Source: Antedon mediterranea (Eukaryota > Echinodermata > Crinoidea > Comatulida > Antedonidae). Taken from it: a DNA stretch of 60,000 bases. The translations under genes were made by a program, and so were the position numbers. This document shows, piece by piece, positions 22,619 through 33,697 of this stretch (within the stretch, counting starts at the first letter, position 1; each line of letters starts with the position of its first letter). The DNA is taken from positions 10,975,201 through 11,035,200 of the forward strand of contig NC_092670.1 of assembly GCF_964355755.1 (NCBI RefSeq), in the 5' to 3' direction. The notes under the pieces were generated by a model. That model searched no databases. It was not told where the DNA came from and worked only from the letters and a program-made list of their open reading frames with translations.

Positions 22619-22632
22619 TGGTGGCAGCGGTG
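22619..22632 (+). promoter_or_regulatory. primer-binding site, tRNA-Leu type
   Basis: TGGTGGCAGCGGTG directly follows the LTR and is complementary to the 3' end (plus CCA) of a tRNA-Leu isoacceptor, 14 bases. Confidence 0.8.
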
Positions 22633-23156
22633 AAAATTTTTGTTTAATAAGATACATGATTTAGTATCAAGAAGAAGAAGATGAAGTGACAGTGCCTACT
22701 CTACGGGCCTGTTAAATCAGTAACCAAAAAGTTAAATGGTTACGAAGATCTGGATTCCTGACAGTTTTTATACCGTGCGTTGTTTGGATATTACAACGAA
22801 GAAGTACTGTTGAGCTCAAGACTGCTGGATATTCATCGGAGAGATATATTATATTCACCGAGATCTGAAAGAAGAAGACTGAAGTAACAGAAGGAAGCCC
22901 AGTAAATTTTGAGAAGATTTGCAAAGCTGACTTTGTAAACTATTTTTTATTTCAAAAGTAAATTTGTACGGAGCGAACTTGGAACGTTGTTTGTGACTTT
23001 GAAGTAAATTAATGTCTTATATTGTATTGCATTTAAACATTTATGTGGATTTCATATTTTTTACATATCTGAATGGAATCAAGGTAATACAAATACTTTT
23101 ATAACATATTTTGTATACATAAGTTTACATATTTCATTAGTAAAATTGTTATTAGC

Positions 23157-24869
23157 ATGACAACTTTAAGATCGGGTAAAAATATAGATAAGACTATGTC
23201 AGACAAAGATACTAGGGAAGATATGGGTGACCAAGAAGAGGTTGACCAAGTCAATGAAATATATGATAAAATGGCTAGGGATATTGATTTGCCCGAAATA
23301 CCCGGCGGTATGCCTAAAGATATGATGCTCGAATATTTTCGAATGAAGTTCGAGGCCGAAAACAAAAAGTTAGAATACCAATTAAGATTAGAAGCAGATA
23401 TAGAGCAAAGAAAAATTGAATCACAAGAAAGAGTGAAAATGATGGAATTAGAAAATAGGTCTAGCTACAATAATGCTAGGAATATAGTAGATGAAATGAA
23501 GGTAAAGGTTCCTACTTTGAAGGAATCAGATGATATTGATATATATTTTAGAACATTTGAACACTTGGCAGAAGCCACAGGTTGGGATAAGAATACGTGG
23601 TCCGCTAGGTTAGCACCTGAACTGTCTGGTAAAGCTAGGACAGCATATGCATCCTTAACCGTAAAAGAATGTGTAGATTATGATACCTTAAAGAAGGCAA
23701 TCTTAGAAAAGTATGATGTGTCCGCAGAGACCTACAGATTTAAATTTAGAAATTCAAACAGAGTTAAAGATATGTCCATCAGGGAATGGCTGAATGAGCT
23801 CTCCCATTATTTAAAATGTTGGATGAAATGTGCTAATGTAAAAGAAGATGATGCTGCAGGCATTATTGAAATGATTATAATGGAACAGGCACTTGATAAA
23901 ATGCCTGAAGATCTGAGGCTTTATCTTAGAGATAAACAAGTAAATAAGAGCTATGATATGGCTATGATAGCCGATGATTATATAGCTAATAGAGGTGGCC
24001 GTGGCTATTGGAATGCCGTAAATTCTGAAAATAAGCCTACGTATTATAAGGGCCAAGAAAATAGTAAACCTAAGAATAGTACGACTCAGAATAACCCTGG
24101 AGCTAGGCAGCAAGGATACAATAGGTATCGCGGAAGGGGAGGCAAATTCCATAACTATGGTAGAAATTTCCAACAGAGAGAACCTTCAAATGAATGGATT
24201 AATGGCCTATGCTTCAATTGTAAGGAGAAGGGACATAAAATAGGGGATTGTCCTAAGATGGTAGCAAAAGGAAAGACTAGTGACACTAAGAAGGGCCCGA
24301 ATGTGAAAGATGGCTTAAGATGTGAAGGAATAAAATCAGATAGACCCCAAGTAGTTATGGATAGTGTAGAAAATAAAATGGAGAAGTGTACAATACCAGG
24401 AAAATTAGAAGGACAGGATATAACTATGCTTAGAGACTCGGGATGTACCCAGTCAGCTGTTAAGGAAAGTCTAGTGCCTAACAAATGTTACTTGCCAGGA
24501 AAATGGGTTACGTTAAGAGGTATAGAAGGCGATATTACCGTCCCCTTAGCTGAGGTAGCTATAGAAAGTAAGATAGTGACAGGAAAAGTGATTGTAGCCG
24601 TAATCGAAGGATTACAGAGGGACATGTTATTGGGTCATGATTTGGACCAGAATTGTGGGGAAACAATGGCTAAAGAAATGTTCGTCCTAACTAGGGAGCA
24701 AGCCAGAATAGAAAATGATGTTAGAATACAAGACGAAATGATATTGTTAGGGAAAGATAGTAACTTTAAGCCGATAGAAGAGCCGCCTAAAGAAACTAAT
24801 GTACAATTGTTGAAAACAGTAGTAAATGACAACAAAGTAAATAAAACTAAGTGTTTAGATGGGTTCTAG
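23157..24869 (+). CDS. Gmr1-like Gag with protease (open to an insertion-derived stop)
   Basis: About 567 element-encoded residues. An acidic N-terminus and a charged helical stretch (about 58-100) precede a capsid-like region (about 115-200). At about 190-275 is a block with 'YRFKFRN', 'EWLNEL', 'GIIEMIIMEQ' and 'MPEDLRLYL', resembling the SCAN domain, which is known to derive from Gmr1-like Gag. A Gly/Asn/Arg-rich linker is followed by a CCHC zinc knuckle (352-365, CFNCKEKGHKIGDC). An aspartic protease follows with D427-S-G and the second motif 'MLLGHD' (490-495). The final three codons and the stop come from the foldback element inserted at 24862; the pre-insertion frame continues at 30164 toward integrase. 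Confidence 0.9.
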   Translation: MTTLRSGKNIDKTMSDKDTREDMGDQEEVDQVNEIYDKMARDIDLPEIPGGMPKDMMLEYFRMKFEAENKKLEYQLRLEADIEQRKIESQERVKMMELENRSSYNNARNIVDEMKVKVPTLKESDDIDIYFRTFEHLAEATGWDKNTWSARLAPELSGKARTAYASLTVKECVDYDTLKKAILEKYDVSAETYRFKFRNSNRVKDMSIREWLNELSHYLKCWMKCANVKEDDAAGIIEMIIMEQALDKMPEDLRLYLRDKQVNKSYDMAMIADDYIANRGGRGYWNAVNSENKPTYYKGQENSKPKNSTTQNNPGARQQGYNRYRGRGGKFHNYGRNFQQREPSNEWINGLCFNCKEKGHKIGDCPKMVAKGKTSDTKKGPNVKDGLRCEGIKSDRPQVVMDSVENKMEKCTIPGKLEGQDITMLRDSGCTQSAVKESLVPNKCYLPGKWVTLRGIEGDITVPLAEVAIESKIVTGKVIVAVIEGLQRDMLLGHDLDQNCGETMAKEMFVLTREQARIENDVRIQDEMILLGKDSNFKPIEEPPKETNVQLLKTVVNDNKVNKTKCLDGF

Positions 24870-25189
24870 GACACCTACCCCCTAGACAGTTACCCCCCGG
24901 ATGTTTACCACCCGGACAACTACCCCCCGGACAACTACCCCCCGGACAACTACCCCCTTAGGACAACTACCCCCTTAGGATAACAACCCCCCGGACAACT
25001 ACCCCCCGGACAACCACCCCCCGGACAACCACCCCCTTAGGACAACTACCCCCTTAGGATAACTACCCCCCGGTCAACTACCCCCCGGTCAACTACCCCC
25101 CGGTCAACTACTCCCCCCCCCTCCCAATCCAAAAGTAGACACATATATAGGACCGGTTTCTGTAAAAATGAAATCATCTGTTTTTAACG

Positions 25190-25590
25190 GGTGTTTCGAA
25201 ACTAGAGACCCGAGACCAGAGACCTGACACGAGACCCAATACGAAAAGGGAGACCTATATTTGGGTCTCCCTTTTCGTATATTAGGGTCTCCCTTTTCGA
25301 TCGTATAGTGTGGTTTCTCTTTTCGTATAGTGGGGTCTCCCTTTTCTTATAGTGGGTCTCCCTTTTCGTATATTTAGGTCTCCCATTTCGTATATTTGGG
25401 TCTCCCTTTTCGTATATTTGGTCTCCCTTTTCGTATATTTAGGTCTCCCTTTTCGTATAGTGGGGTCTCCCTTTTCGTATAGTGGGGTCTCCCTTTTCGT
25501 ACGTGGGTCTCCCTTTTCGTATATTTAGGTCTCCCTTTTCGTATTGGGTCTCTGGTCTCTGGTCTCGGGTCTCTAGTTTCAAAACACCCG
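25190..25590. repeat. internal tandem array of copy 2
   Basis: About 14 units of 'ggtctcccttttcgtata' with spacers tttg, gtgg or ttta, bounded by inverted agagacc blocks. Copy 1 has about half as many units, so the array has expanded or shrunk since the copies split. Confidence 0.9.
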
Positions 25591-27180
25591 TTTTTAACCG
25601 ATTATTCTGTTTAACAGCACGCTAGACCCTAGATGTGCTAGATTTAAAGTACCGTATTTATTGAAAAAACGGCCTGGGCTGTTTATTGTTTAGGTGGTTT
25701 TTAGTAGGTGGACATTTATTGGAAGAAAGTTGTTTATTCAATGGGAGGGGGTATAATCTAATGGAAATTCCATATGATGTTTCATGGGAGTGACATGGTC
25801 ACCGTTTATTTGAGGGGAATTTATTTAAAGATCGACGTTTATTCGGTGAGTGAACATTGAGGTCAAATATCAAAAGTGATATTATTCTTCAAGTGTACAA
25901 AAATACATATATGACAAATTTGAGACAAAAATTAATTCTTTTAAGACCAGTGGTTATCGAAGCATTGTCCTGACGCAAAAATTATTATTATTATTAGCGA
26001 ACCCAGTCTTTACAGTAAATACATGGAGTACTATATAATACGTTCGACTATCCTATGATCATGTGTGACAATCTTCAGTTTATACCACCAGGCTATATTT
26101 ATGTTCAATCTTTTACTTTTGTTTACAATAATGAATAGTAATTCGTCAAAGTAACGAATTAAAATATAGTTATTAATTAATAGTTGCAGAGTCAGGTTGT
26201 TGAATGGTCTGGGTGGTTAGGATGTTCTAAAGGGATAGTTTTCTGGGTGGTAATTGTCCGGGGGGTAATTGTCCGGGGGGTAATTGTCCGGGGGGTAATT
26301 GTTCCTAGGGGGTAATTGTCCGGGGGGTAGTTGTCCAGGGGGTAGTTGTCCTAAGGGGGTTGTTGTCCTAATAGTATCCCTATTTTAAGTCTAAAAAGGG
26401 CCAATCTGGGAAAAAAATTAGAAACAAGTGTTTCTCAACTGATTTGAGTTATATAGGTTCTATATATCCACCAAAAAAAAGTTCCAGCTCATCTGGCCTG
26501 GGGAAAGCCGCCATTTTGGATTTTTAAAATGGCCGCCATAAAATACATATTTTTGCTCATATATCAGCTTCCACATCATGTATGGATATGATTTTGGTGG
26601 CAAAGTATATGTTTTGAGGGTCAATGAATCCAAATACAGCATTTTGAAGTTTACTGAATGTCTGCCATCTTGTTTTTCAAAATTGCCGCCATAAAATACA
26701 GATTTGTACTCATCTCAAATTCTACATCGTGTATCAACGTGATTTTAGTGACAAAGTGTAGTTGTGAGTGTCAAGATATCGAAAAACAGCATTTTCGTAA
26801 TTCACTCAATGGCCGCCATTTTGTTTTTCAAAATGGCCGCCATTTGTTTTTCAAAATGGCCACCATAAAAATACAGATTTTTGCTCTTATCTTAGCTTCC
26901 ACATAATGTATGGAAGTGATTTTGGTGGCAATGTATATATTTTGAGGGTCAAGGATTTCAATTACAGCATTTTTTTAAGTTCATTTAATGGCCACCATTT
27001 TGTTTTTCAAAATGGCCGCCATAAATACAGGTTTTGCTAATTTCGTAGCTCATATAAATAATGAAGACATGATTTTGATAACTAAGTCTATGTCTTGATT
27101 GTTACAGAATAAAAAATCAGCATTCTAAAATACAGAGTCGCCGAAAGTGATCAGATCTTCTTATTCCATTTAGGACCAAA

Positions 27181-28562
27181 TTCATAGTTGAAGGCTACTG
27201 CTCCACTGGCTTTGGAGATGTTGCTTTTTTTTGCATACAGTTTGTTAAATACAGTAATAGTTTTAAAATTCCCAATCAAACTGGCACAACCGGGGGCACA
27301 ACATTCAATAATAACAACATTTATGTACAATCCCCTTTGTCTAGTCTCCGAGATCTATCGCTATCACAATCCTCATTATTATTATGTCAACGTCGTGAGT
27401 TAATCACAAGATCGAGTTCCATACTGATTACGACCAAAGAGGTACACAAGAAAATACCAGAGAGTGTACTGTAACTATCATTCGCGAGAAGAAACTAATA
27501 AACAAGATATTCTAAAGAAGTTACATAGACATGTAAAGATATTTTCCAAATATAAAGAGAAGCATGGCCAACTTGCAGTTAAAAGTACAACTTATGGATA
27601 AAGCAAGTAACATATCTTATGAATACATAGTAATACACTGGGAGATCAACACTAGTCACCCTAAATGGTCTGCATTTATGTTTAAATCTAGCTGCTTATC
27701 TGCCATCAGAATAACCTTCGATCAACCAATGTGACGTAAAGTAATGCAAATAGTTAGAGAAAGAAAACTGCCATTTGTCGTCAAACTCGAAAGATTCTTA
27801 AGAGCTTTCTTGGAAAGTCAAAAAGATATCAAGAACATTTAAGCTGTGGCTGTATTATTAGATGGTATAACTTTTTAGGCATGATTGTGCAATTGGGAGC
27901 TCCAGGTTCAGATATAGCATCTACAGTATGCTTTCATATTTGCAGCAGCTGGTCATGGCCAAAATGCCAAAAGTGGAAGGCTATATCTGGAAATGCTGAA
28001 AGACAAATTTCAAGATACATAAGGTTTTCTCTATTGTGAGAGTGTCTGAAAACTGATTCTTCACCATTATAACACGTTGCATGATATCCATTCTTTTGGA
28101 ACATCTTGTATTGTATGCATATGGAAATTTGTCTTTTAGGCATATTGGCCATCATAGTCAATTGTCCTATACTGTGTCTACATCTGGAGACAAAATGGTA
28201 CATCCTCATCTCGTGTCATCATTATATGATACATAGCTTCATCCTCTTAGAGCTTTAGAATATACAGCTCTCTTTAAAGTAGGTTATGCACAACTTCAAA
28301 ACCTCAACCCACCATTATGTCCAATATAACCAAGAAAGCTCCTGAAAAGATAAACTCCTCCATGTTTGATTATTATGACTGATAGATAAGCAGCTAGATA
28401 TACGTTTTCAGAGTGGCTGTACCATTGTATAAACTGTTGACATGTTAATTGGATAAAAAAGAATGATCGGCATAAACTATCGTCGATTTGTCCAGTTATC
28501 GCATTATACCTACATGCATAAATCCAGACCAGTTATGAAATATCATTAAAATTACAAGAAAT
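27181..28562. other. centre of the long-TIR element, no intact gene
   Basis: A plus-strand stretch at about 27940-28018 reads 'FAAAGHGQNAKSGRLYLEM' before a stop. It recalls a conserved motif of a multicopy protein family of marine invertebrate genomes, but nothing longer could be followed. It may be captured or decayed coding sequence. Confidence 0.35.
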
Positions 28563-28860
28563 ATTAACACCCAATTATTTGACTGGGCCTTTGGTCCATG
28601 AAATACTTTTCTCAGATGACGTTTTATAGTCGCAGTTTCTTAACGATCCTATTCTCATAATGTTACTTTCATAATTAATTCCGAGTCCAGAATATATAGA
28701 AAATTCATCCAGTATATCTATAATCGGTTTAATTGAGTTTTGGTGTTTGAGAAAAAACACAGTGTCATCTGCAAATTGGCTAATTCTTATGTCTACATTA
28801 TGGTGAAGTAGTGTTAGTCCCCAGTGTATTAGGTAACCATCCATTCAGTCACATAAGATG
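28563..28860 (-). mobile_element. LINE RT fragment, Tx1/L1-like
   Basis: The minus-strand frame contains 'ISQFADDTVFFLKHQNS' (catalytic FADD), 'DEFSIYSGLGINYE', 'SNIMRIGSLRNCDY' and 'SISWTKGPVK'. This is the RT palm and following region of a Tx1/L1-type LINE. One base appears lost in the 'YEKS' region. It has no LINE flanks on either side, so it is a fragment inside the long-TIR element. Confidence 0.85.
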
Positions 28861-30163
28861 TTGCTTTAAATTGCTTTACTTGCTTTATTTATAATGTATC
28901 TGATTGGAATATGCTTAACTAAAGTTGGCCATGCTTCTCTTTAGGATTTGGAAAATATCTTAAAATGTCGTCTAACAAACTTTTTTAGAATATTTTATTT
29001 TTAGGTTCTTCACGCGAATGATTAGTTACAGTACATCGCTGATATCTTCTTGAGTACAGTATCTCCTGGGGTATCTCCTCCATAATCATTGTGGTTCCCA
29101 TATATTATCACCAACATATTGACTATTTCTCGTCATCACTTTCCAACTGTATTTCAAAAGCTGAATTTTGTTTTTATTCTGTAACCTTCAAAACATAGGC
29201 TTAGCAAAATCATAATCATAGTAGCTCATAAATTAGCAAAAACCTGTAGCTTATGGCCACCATTTTTACAATCAAAATGGTGGCCATTGAGTGAACTTCA
29301 AAAAGCTGTATTTAGATTTCTTGACCCTCAAAACATAAACATTGCCACCAAAATCACTTCCATGCACGATGTAGAAGCTGAGGTACGAGGAAAAATCTGT
29401 AAATTTTATGGCAGCCATTTTGAAAACAAAATGGCAGGCATTAGGTGAACTTTAAGATACTATATTTGAATTCCTTGACCTTCAAAACATATACTTTTCT
29501 ACCAAAATTACGTTCATATGATGTAGAAGCTGAGATATGAGGAAAAATCTGTAAATTTTATAGCAGCCATTTTGATTTTCAAAATGGCGGCCATTGGGTG
29601 AAATTCAAATTAATGCTGTATTTGGATTCCTTGACCGTCAAAACCTACATTTTGCCACCAAAATCATGTCTATACATGATATAGAAGCTGAGATAAGCAC
29701 AAATCTGTATTTTAAGGCGGCCATTTTGAAAAACAAGATGGCGGTCATTGAGTGAACTTCAAAATGCTGTATTTAGATTCTTTGACCCTCAAAACATACA
29801 TTTTGCCACCAAAATCATTTCCATGCATGATGTAGAAGAGGAGATATGAGCAAAAACCTGTATTTTACGGCGGCCATTTTGAAAATCCAAAATGGCGGCT
29901 TTCCCCAGGCCAGATGAGCTGGAACTTTTTTTTGGTGGATATATAGACCCCATATGACACAAATCAGTTGAGAAACACTTGTTTCTAATTTTTTCCCAGA
30001 GAAAGTGTAAAATGGGGATACTATAAGGGGGTAGTTGTCCGGGGGGTATTTGTCCGGGGGGTAGTTGTCCTAAGGGGGTAGTGGTCCAGGTGGTGGTTGT
30101 CCGGGGGGTAGTTGTCCTGGGGGTAAATGTCCAGGGGGTGAATATCCGGATACGGTTTAGATG

Positions 30164-31751
30164 ATATGAATGGAACAGAAATGAATAATTTGTTTGACGA
30201 AAATGAGGATAAAGCTAAAGATAAAACAGTCAAACATAAAACTTATGAACAACAGCACAAGCTGAACCTAACTAAACAAGAACTGATCAAATTGAAAACT
30301 AAGGATGACTCACTCAAAGGAGTGTTTGACAGGGTAGTCCCTATAGAAGAAATAGGTCAGCATAGGGTATGTTTCTTTATGAGACAAGGTATATTGATGA
30401 GAAATTGGAGTAGTATTAAAGATAAGAATAACCAAGTGGAACAGATTGTATTACCCACTCAGTGTAGACAGGGTGTATTACACTTAGGTCATAATGTGCC
30501 ATTTGCAGGTCACATGGGTGTTGAGAAACCTAAAAGTAGGGTCCTGAACCAATTCTATTGGCCAGGTATATTTAAAGATGTGGTAGTCTATTGTAAAGTC
30601 TGTAAGGAATGCCAAAAGGTAGATAAGGGTAAAAGTAAAAGGAAACATACTTTGATACCATTACCGATTATAAGTACACCATTTAAACGTATAGCGATAG
30701 ACATTGTTGGACCCTTATCTAGAACAAGCCGTAATAACAAATATATGCTTACTATAATTGACTATGCTACGAGATATCCGGATGCTATCCCGTTACCCAA
30801 TGTTAGAGCTGAAACAGTAGCCAGGGCTCTAATAGAAGTCTTTACTAGAGTAGGATTACCCGAAGAGATTGTACATGATCAAGGAACTAATTTTATGTCT
30901 TCAATTATGCAATCTATATGTAGTATGTTGGGATTAATCAATTAAAGACTACAGTGTACCACCCCCACAGCAATGGGCTTGTTGAAAGATTTCACGGTAC
31001 ATTGAAAAATATGATAAGGACACTTACAGTTAAGCAAAGAAAAAATTGGGATAACTACATACCCCCCTTTCTGTTTGCATACAGAGAAGTTCCTAGTAAA
31101 GCGACGGGCCATTCACCTTTTAAATTGCTTTATGGTAGAGAGGTGAGGGGACCCTTGAGTTTACTCAAAAGTAATTGGGTAGAAGATGAAGAAACATCTA
31201 CTGAAGTTATCAAATACATGTTAGACATAAGAGAAAAAATGGAGGAATTAATGAAAGATGCTAATGTAAACAAACTTGAACAACAAGAAATTATGTCCCA
31301 CAATTATAACAAGAATGCTATTGATAGAGAATTTGTAGAAGGGGACAAAGTGTTGATATTCCTTCCAGTAGGAAATAGTAAGTTAGACAGTAAATGGCAA
31401 GGCCCCTTCACTGTTACAAAAAAAGGTCAATGATGTAAATTATGAAATATACATAGGAGGTAGAAGAAAAGAAAAACAAATTCTACATGTTAATATGTTA
31501 AAGAGATGGTATGATAAAGTAGAAATAAGTAAAGATGGTTATTATGTAGTAACAAATGTTCAGTCGATAGAAGAAGTAGACTTAAATGAAACAGTCCATG
31601 ACAATGAGTTAGATAGTGAAATAGACATAGGATTGTCTTATCATCAATCACAAACATGGAGAGATGTTAACGTTAGTAGTAATTTAAATGATACACAAAC
31701 TAAACAATTAACAGAATTGTTAAAGTACCAACAGAATGTATTCTCGGATTA
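30164..31751 (+). pseudogene. Gmr1-like integrase region of pol (frameshifted)
   Basis: The frame resumes after the foldback insertion. The zinc-binding HHCC region is at about 30480-30620 ('HLGHN', 'GHMGVEK', 'CKVCKECQK'). The DDE core has 'IAIDIVGPL' (about 30695), 'VHDQGTNF' (about 30875) and 'GLVERFHGTLK' (about 30975), so all three acidic residues are present. A one-base frameshift near 30940 separates the second D from the E. A second frameshift is near 31428 (poly-A then GG), before the C-terminal 'HVNMLKRWYD' block. The end at 'QQNVFSD' is frameshifted near 31750 before the RT. No protein can be made from this copy as it stands. Confidence 0.9.
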
Positions 31752-32785
31752 GAACTCACTTAGTGACACATGAAATTAAGACTAATGGTGAAATGCCTAT
31801 AAGGCATAGGGCATATAGAACGCCCCAAGCATTAAAGGGTAAATTGAAAGAAGAATTAGATAGTATGTTGGCTATGGGTATAATAGAACCTACAGTTAGT
31901 GCCTATGCTGCACCTATTATTGCCCTGAAGAAAGGCCAGAATCAAATTAGAATGGTGACAGATTTTAGATCACTAAATAAGACTACACAATTTGACCCTT
32001 ATGTTATGCCTCGCATAGACGAAATGTTGGATGAGATATCATCCGCAATATACATAACTACGTTAGATCTAACTAAAGGATTTTACCAGGTGCCGCTGGA
32101 TCCTAAGACCCAAGACAAATCAGCATTTATTACACAATTTGGACAGTATTGTTACAATGTACTTCCATTTGGTATGCAAAATAGCTAGTACTTTCCAAAG
32201 ATTAATGGATAAGGTATTACAAGGTACTGAGGGATATGCTAAGGCATATATAGATGACATATGTATTTATAGTCAAACTTGGAAAGATCATATTTTTCAT
32301 TTGAATGATGTATTAGAAAGATTAAGTAGTGCTGGATTGACAGCAAAGCCTTTGAAATGTAAAATTGCCTATGCACAGGTAGAATTTCTGGGGCATAAGA
32401 TTGGTAATGGAGAAATTAGACCCATGATTGATAAGGTTGAGGCTGTGGAAAAGTTCCCCAGACCTTTGTCTAAGAAACAAGTCCGATCATTTCTCGGATT
32501 AACGGGCTATTACAGAAAATTTGTACAGAACTATGCCGATATTGCTAAGCCATTGATCGATTTAACTTTAAAGAGTAAAAGTAAATAATACCGTTAAGTG
32601 GAATGAACAATGTGAAAATGCCTTTGTAACTTTAAAGAAACGACTTACTGATGATAATGTATTAAAAGCCCCAAATTTTGATAAGATGTTTATATTGCAA
32701 ACCGATGCCTCAAATTATGGCATAGGTGCAGTGCTGAGCCAAATAGATGGTGAGGGTAATGATTATCCCATTGTGTACTTATAGG
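31752..32785 (+). pseudogene. Gmr1-like reverse transcriptase and start of RNase H (frameshifted)
   Basis: Gypsy-type RT blocks in order: 'IRMVTDFRSLNK' (about 31950), 'LDLTKGFYQVPLD' (about 32065), 'VLPFGMQN' (about 32160), 'AYIDDICIYS' (catalytic YIDD, about 32250) and 'VEFLGHKIGNG' (about 32385), with connection 'FLGLTGYYRKF' (about 32490). Frameshifts fall near 32180 and 32586. RNase H starts with 'LQTDASNYGIGAVLSQ' (about 32695-32745) and stops at TAG near 32783. The remaining RNase H residues are absent. RT lies downstream of integrase, the Gmr1 order. Confidence 0.9.
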
Positions 32786-32859
32786 CTAGTCAATCTAGCA
32801 AAAAAAAACAGCCCAAAGTGAAACAAATTGCAAACAGAGATTTTTCTTTTTTAAATGGT

Positions 32860-33697
32860 CATATATGATGAGGAGATCAAAATTTGAGCATCACACCTCT
32901 GTCACTCATCCCGATGATATGCAAATTAGCTTAAATATGCAAATTAGGGTGAAATTACAAGGTTACCATATCTCAAAAACTACTTGTCCGAGAGAGTTGA
33001 TTTTTTCACTGATCTATTCAAAATGTATATATTTATATTTACTCTAATGAAACATTTTACGAAAAAATTACCGGAAGTACAACATTTGACCTTCGACCCC
33101 ATTTCTCAATGTTTGCATATACAATGTGACTAAAATGTCTGTAGAGACTTTATTTTGCCCTCAAATGACCCAGACATAGGTTCCTAATAGCCAGCATAGG
33201 ATCCCAAAATCACACCTTTGTCACACACCTCGAAAGTATGCAAATTAGTAGTACAATTTAAATAAAATATGCAAATAAGGGGAAAAAATTACAGTTGTCC
33301 TATATCTCGAAAACCACTAATGCTAGAGAGCTGATTTTTTCACAGCCGTATTCAAAATGTACATATTTCTATTTGCTCCAATGAAACATTTTACAAAAAA
33401 TTGACCGGAAGTATGACATTTGATCCTCGACCCCATTTCTCAATATTGCATATATAAATGAAACTAAAATGTCTGTAGAGACTTTGTTTTGCCGTCAAAT
33501 GACTCCGATACAGGTTTCTAATAGCCAACATAGGACTGTTTAGTAGATCTCAAAATCACACCTGTATCACTCACCTCCAAAGTATGCAAATTAGTACAAG
33601 TTACATGAAATATGCAAATTAGAAGGTGAAATTAAAGGTTCCTATATATCGAAAACCACTAAGGCCAGAGAGTTGATTTTTTCAATAACTTGTTCAG
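32860..33697. repeat. diverged tandem repeat, about 330-bp unit
   Basis: Shared phrases recur about 330-350 bp apart: 'tatgcaaatta' at 32919, 33236 and 33585; 'ctaaaatgtctgtagagac' at 33130 and 33464; 'gagttgattttttca' at 32994 and 33671 with a variant at 33330. It replaces the end of RNase H and the first half of the 3' LTR. No coding frame. Confidence 0.75.

Larger units (their letters stand above)
26372..30023. mobile_element. long-TIR element, TSD TAA (PIF/Harbinger-like?)
   Basis: Ends are TAGTATCCC and GGGATACTA; the interrupted array unit gives a TAA target duplication. The outer 95 or so bases are closely matching inverted repeats (with 'gaaacaagtgtttctcaact'). The arms extend about 800 bp (26372-27180 and 29150-30023) as diverged repeats each containing 'aaaatggcggccattttg' and a 'tgaccctcaaaacata' block. 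A TAA duplication suits PIF/Harbinger. The 2-kb centre (27181-29150) has no intact gene: it holds a LINE RT scrap (28563-28860, minus) and a short plus-strand frame near 27940-28018. Confidence 0.75.
24862..30154. mobile_element. foldback transposon, TU-like, copy 2 (interrupted)
   Basis: Starts GGTTCTAGGACACC and ends ATATCCGGATACG, i.e. inverted relative to copy 1 at 10717-12192, with a perfect 9-bp duplication GTTTAGATG (24853-24861 and 30155-30163). Arms are arrays of the 15/17-nt unit (24880-25115 on the left; 26215-26370 plus 30027-30145 on the right). The centre holds a longer 'gggtctcccttttcgtat' array (25190-25590) and unique sequence shared with copy 1 (25590-26210 against 10960-11580, inverted). 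The right arm is split by the element at 26372-30023. Confidence 0.9.

Noticed and set aside
23811-24484. Long antisense frames across gag
   Set aside because: They are shadows of the sense gag frame, which has clear Gag, zinc-knuckle and protease motifs.
24880-25115. Telomere-like or CRISPR-like array of C-rich repeats
   Set aside because: The 15/17-nt units are arranged as inverted arms with a 9-bp target duplication, so they are transposon ends.
27934-28209. 91-codon minus-strand frame and overlapping plus-strand 'AAGH...RLYLEM' frame
   Set aside because: Neither extends to a recognisable domain; kept only as a weak remark on the element centre.
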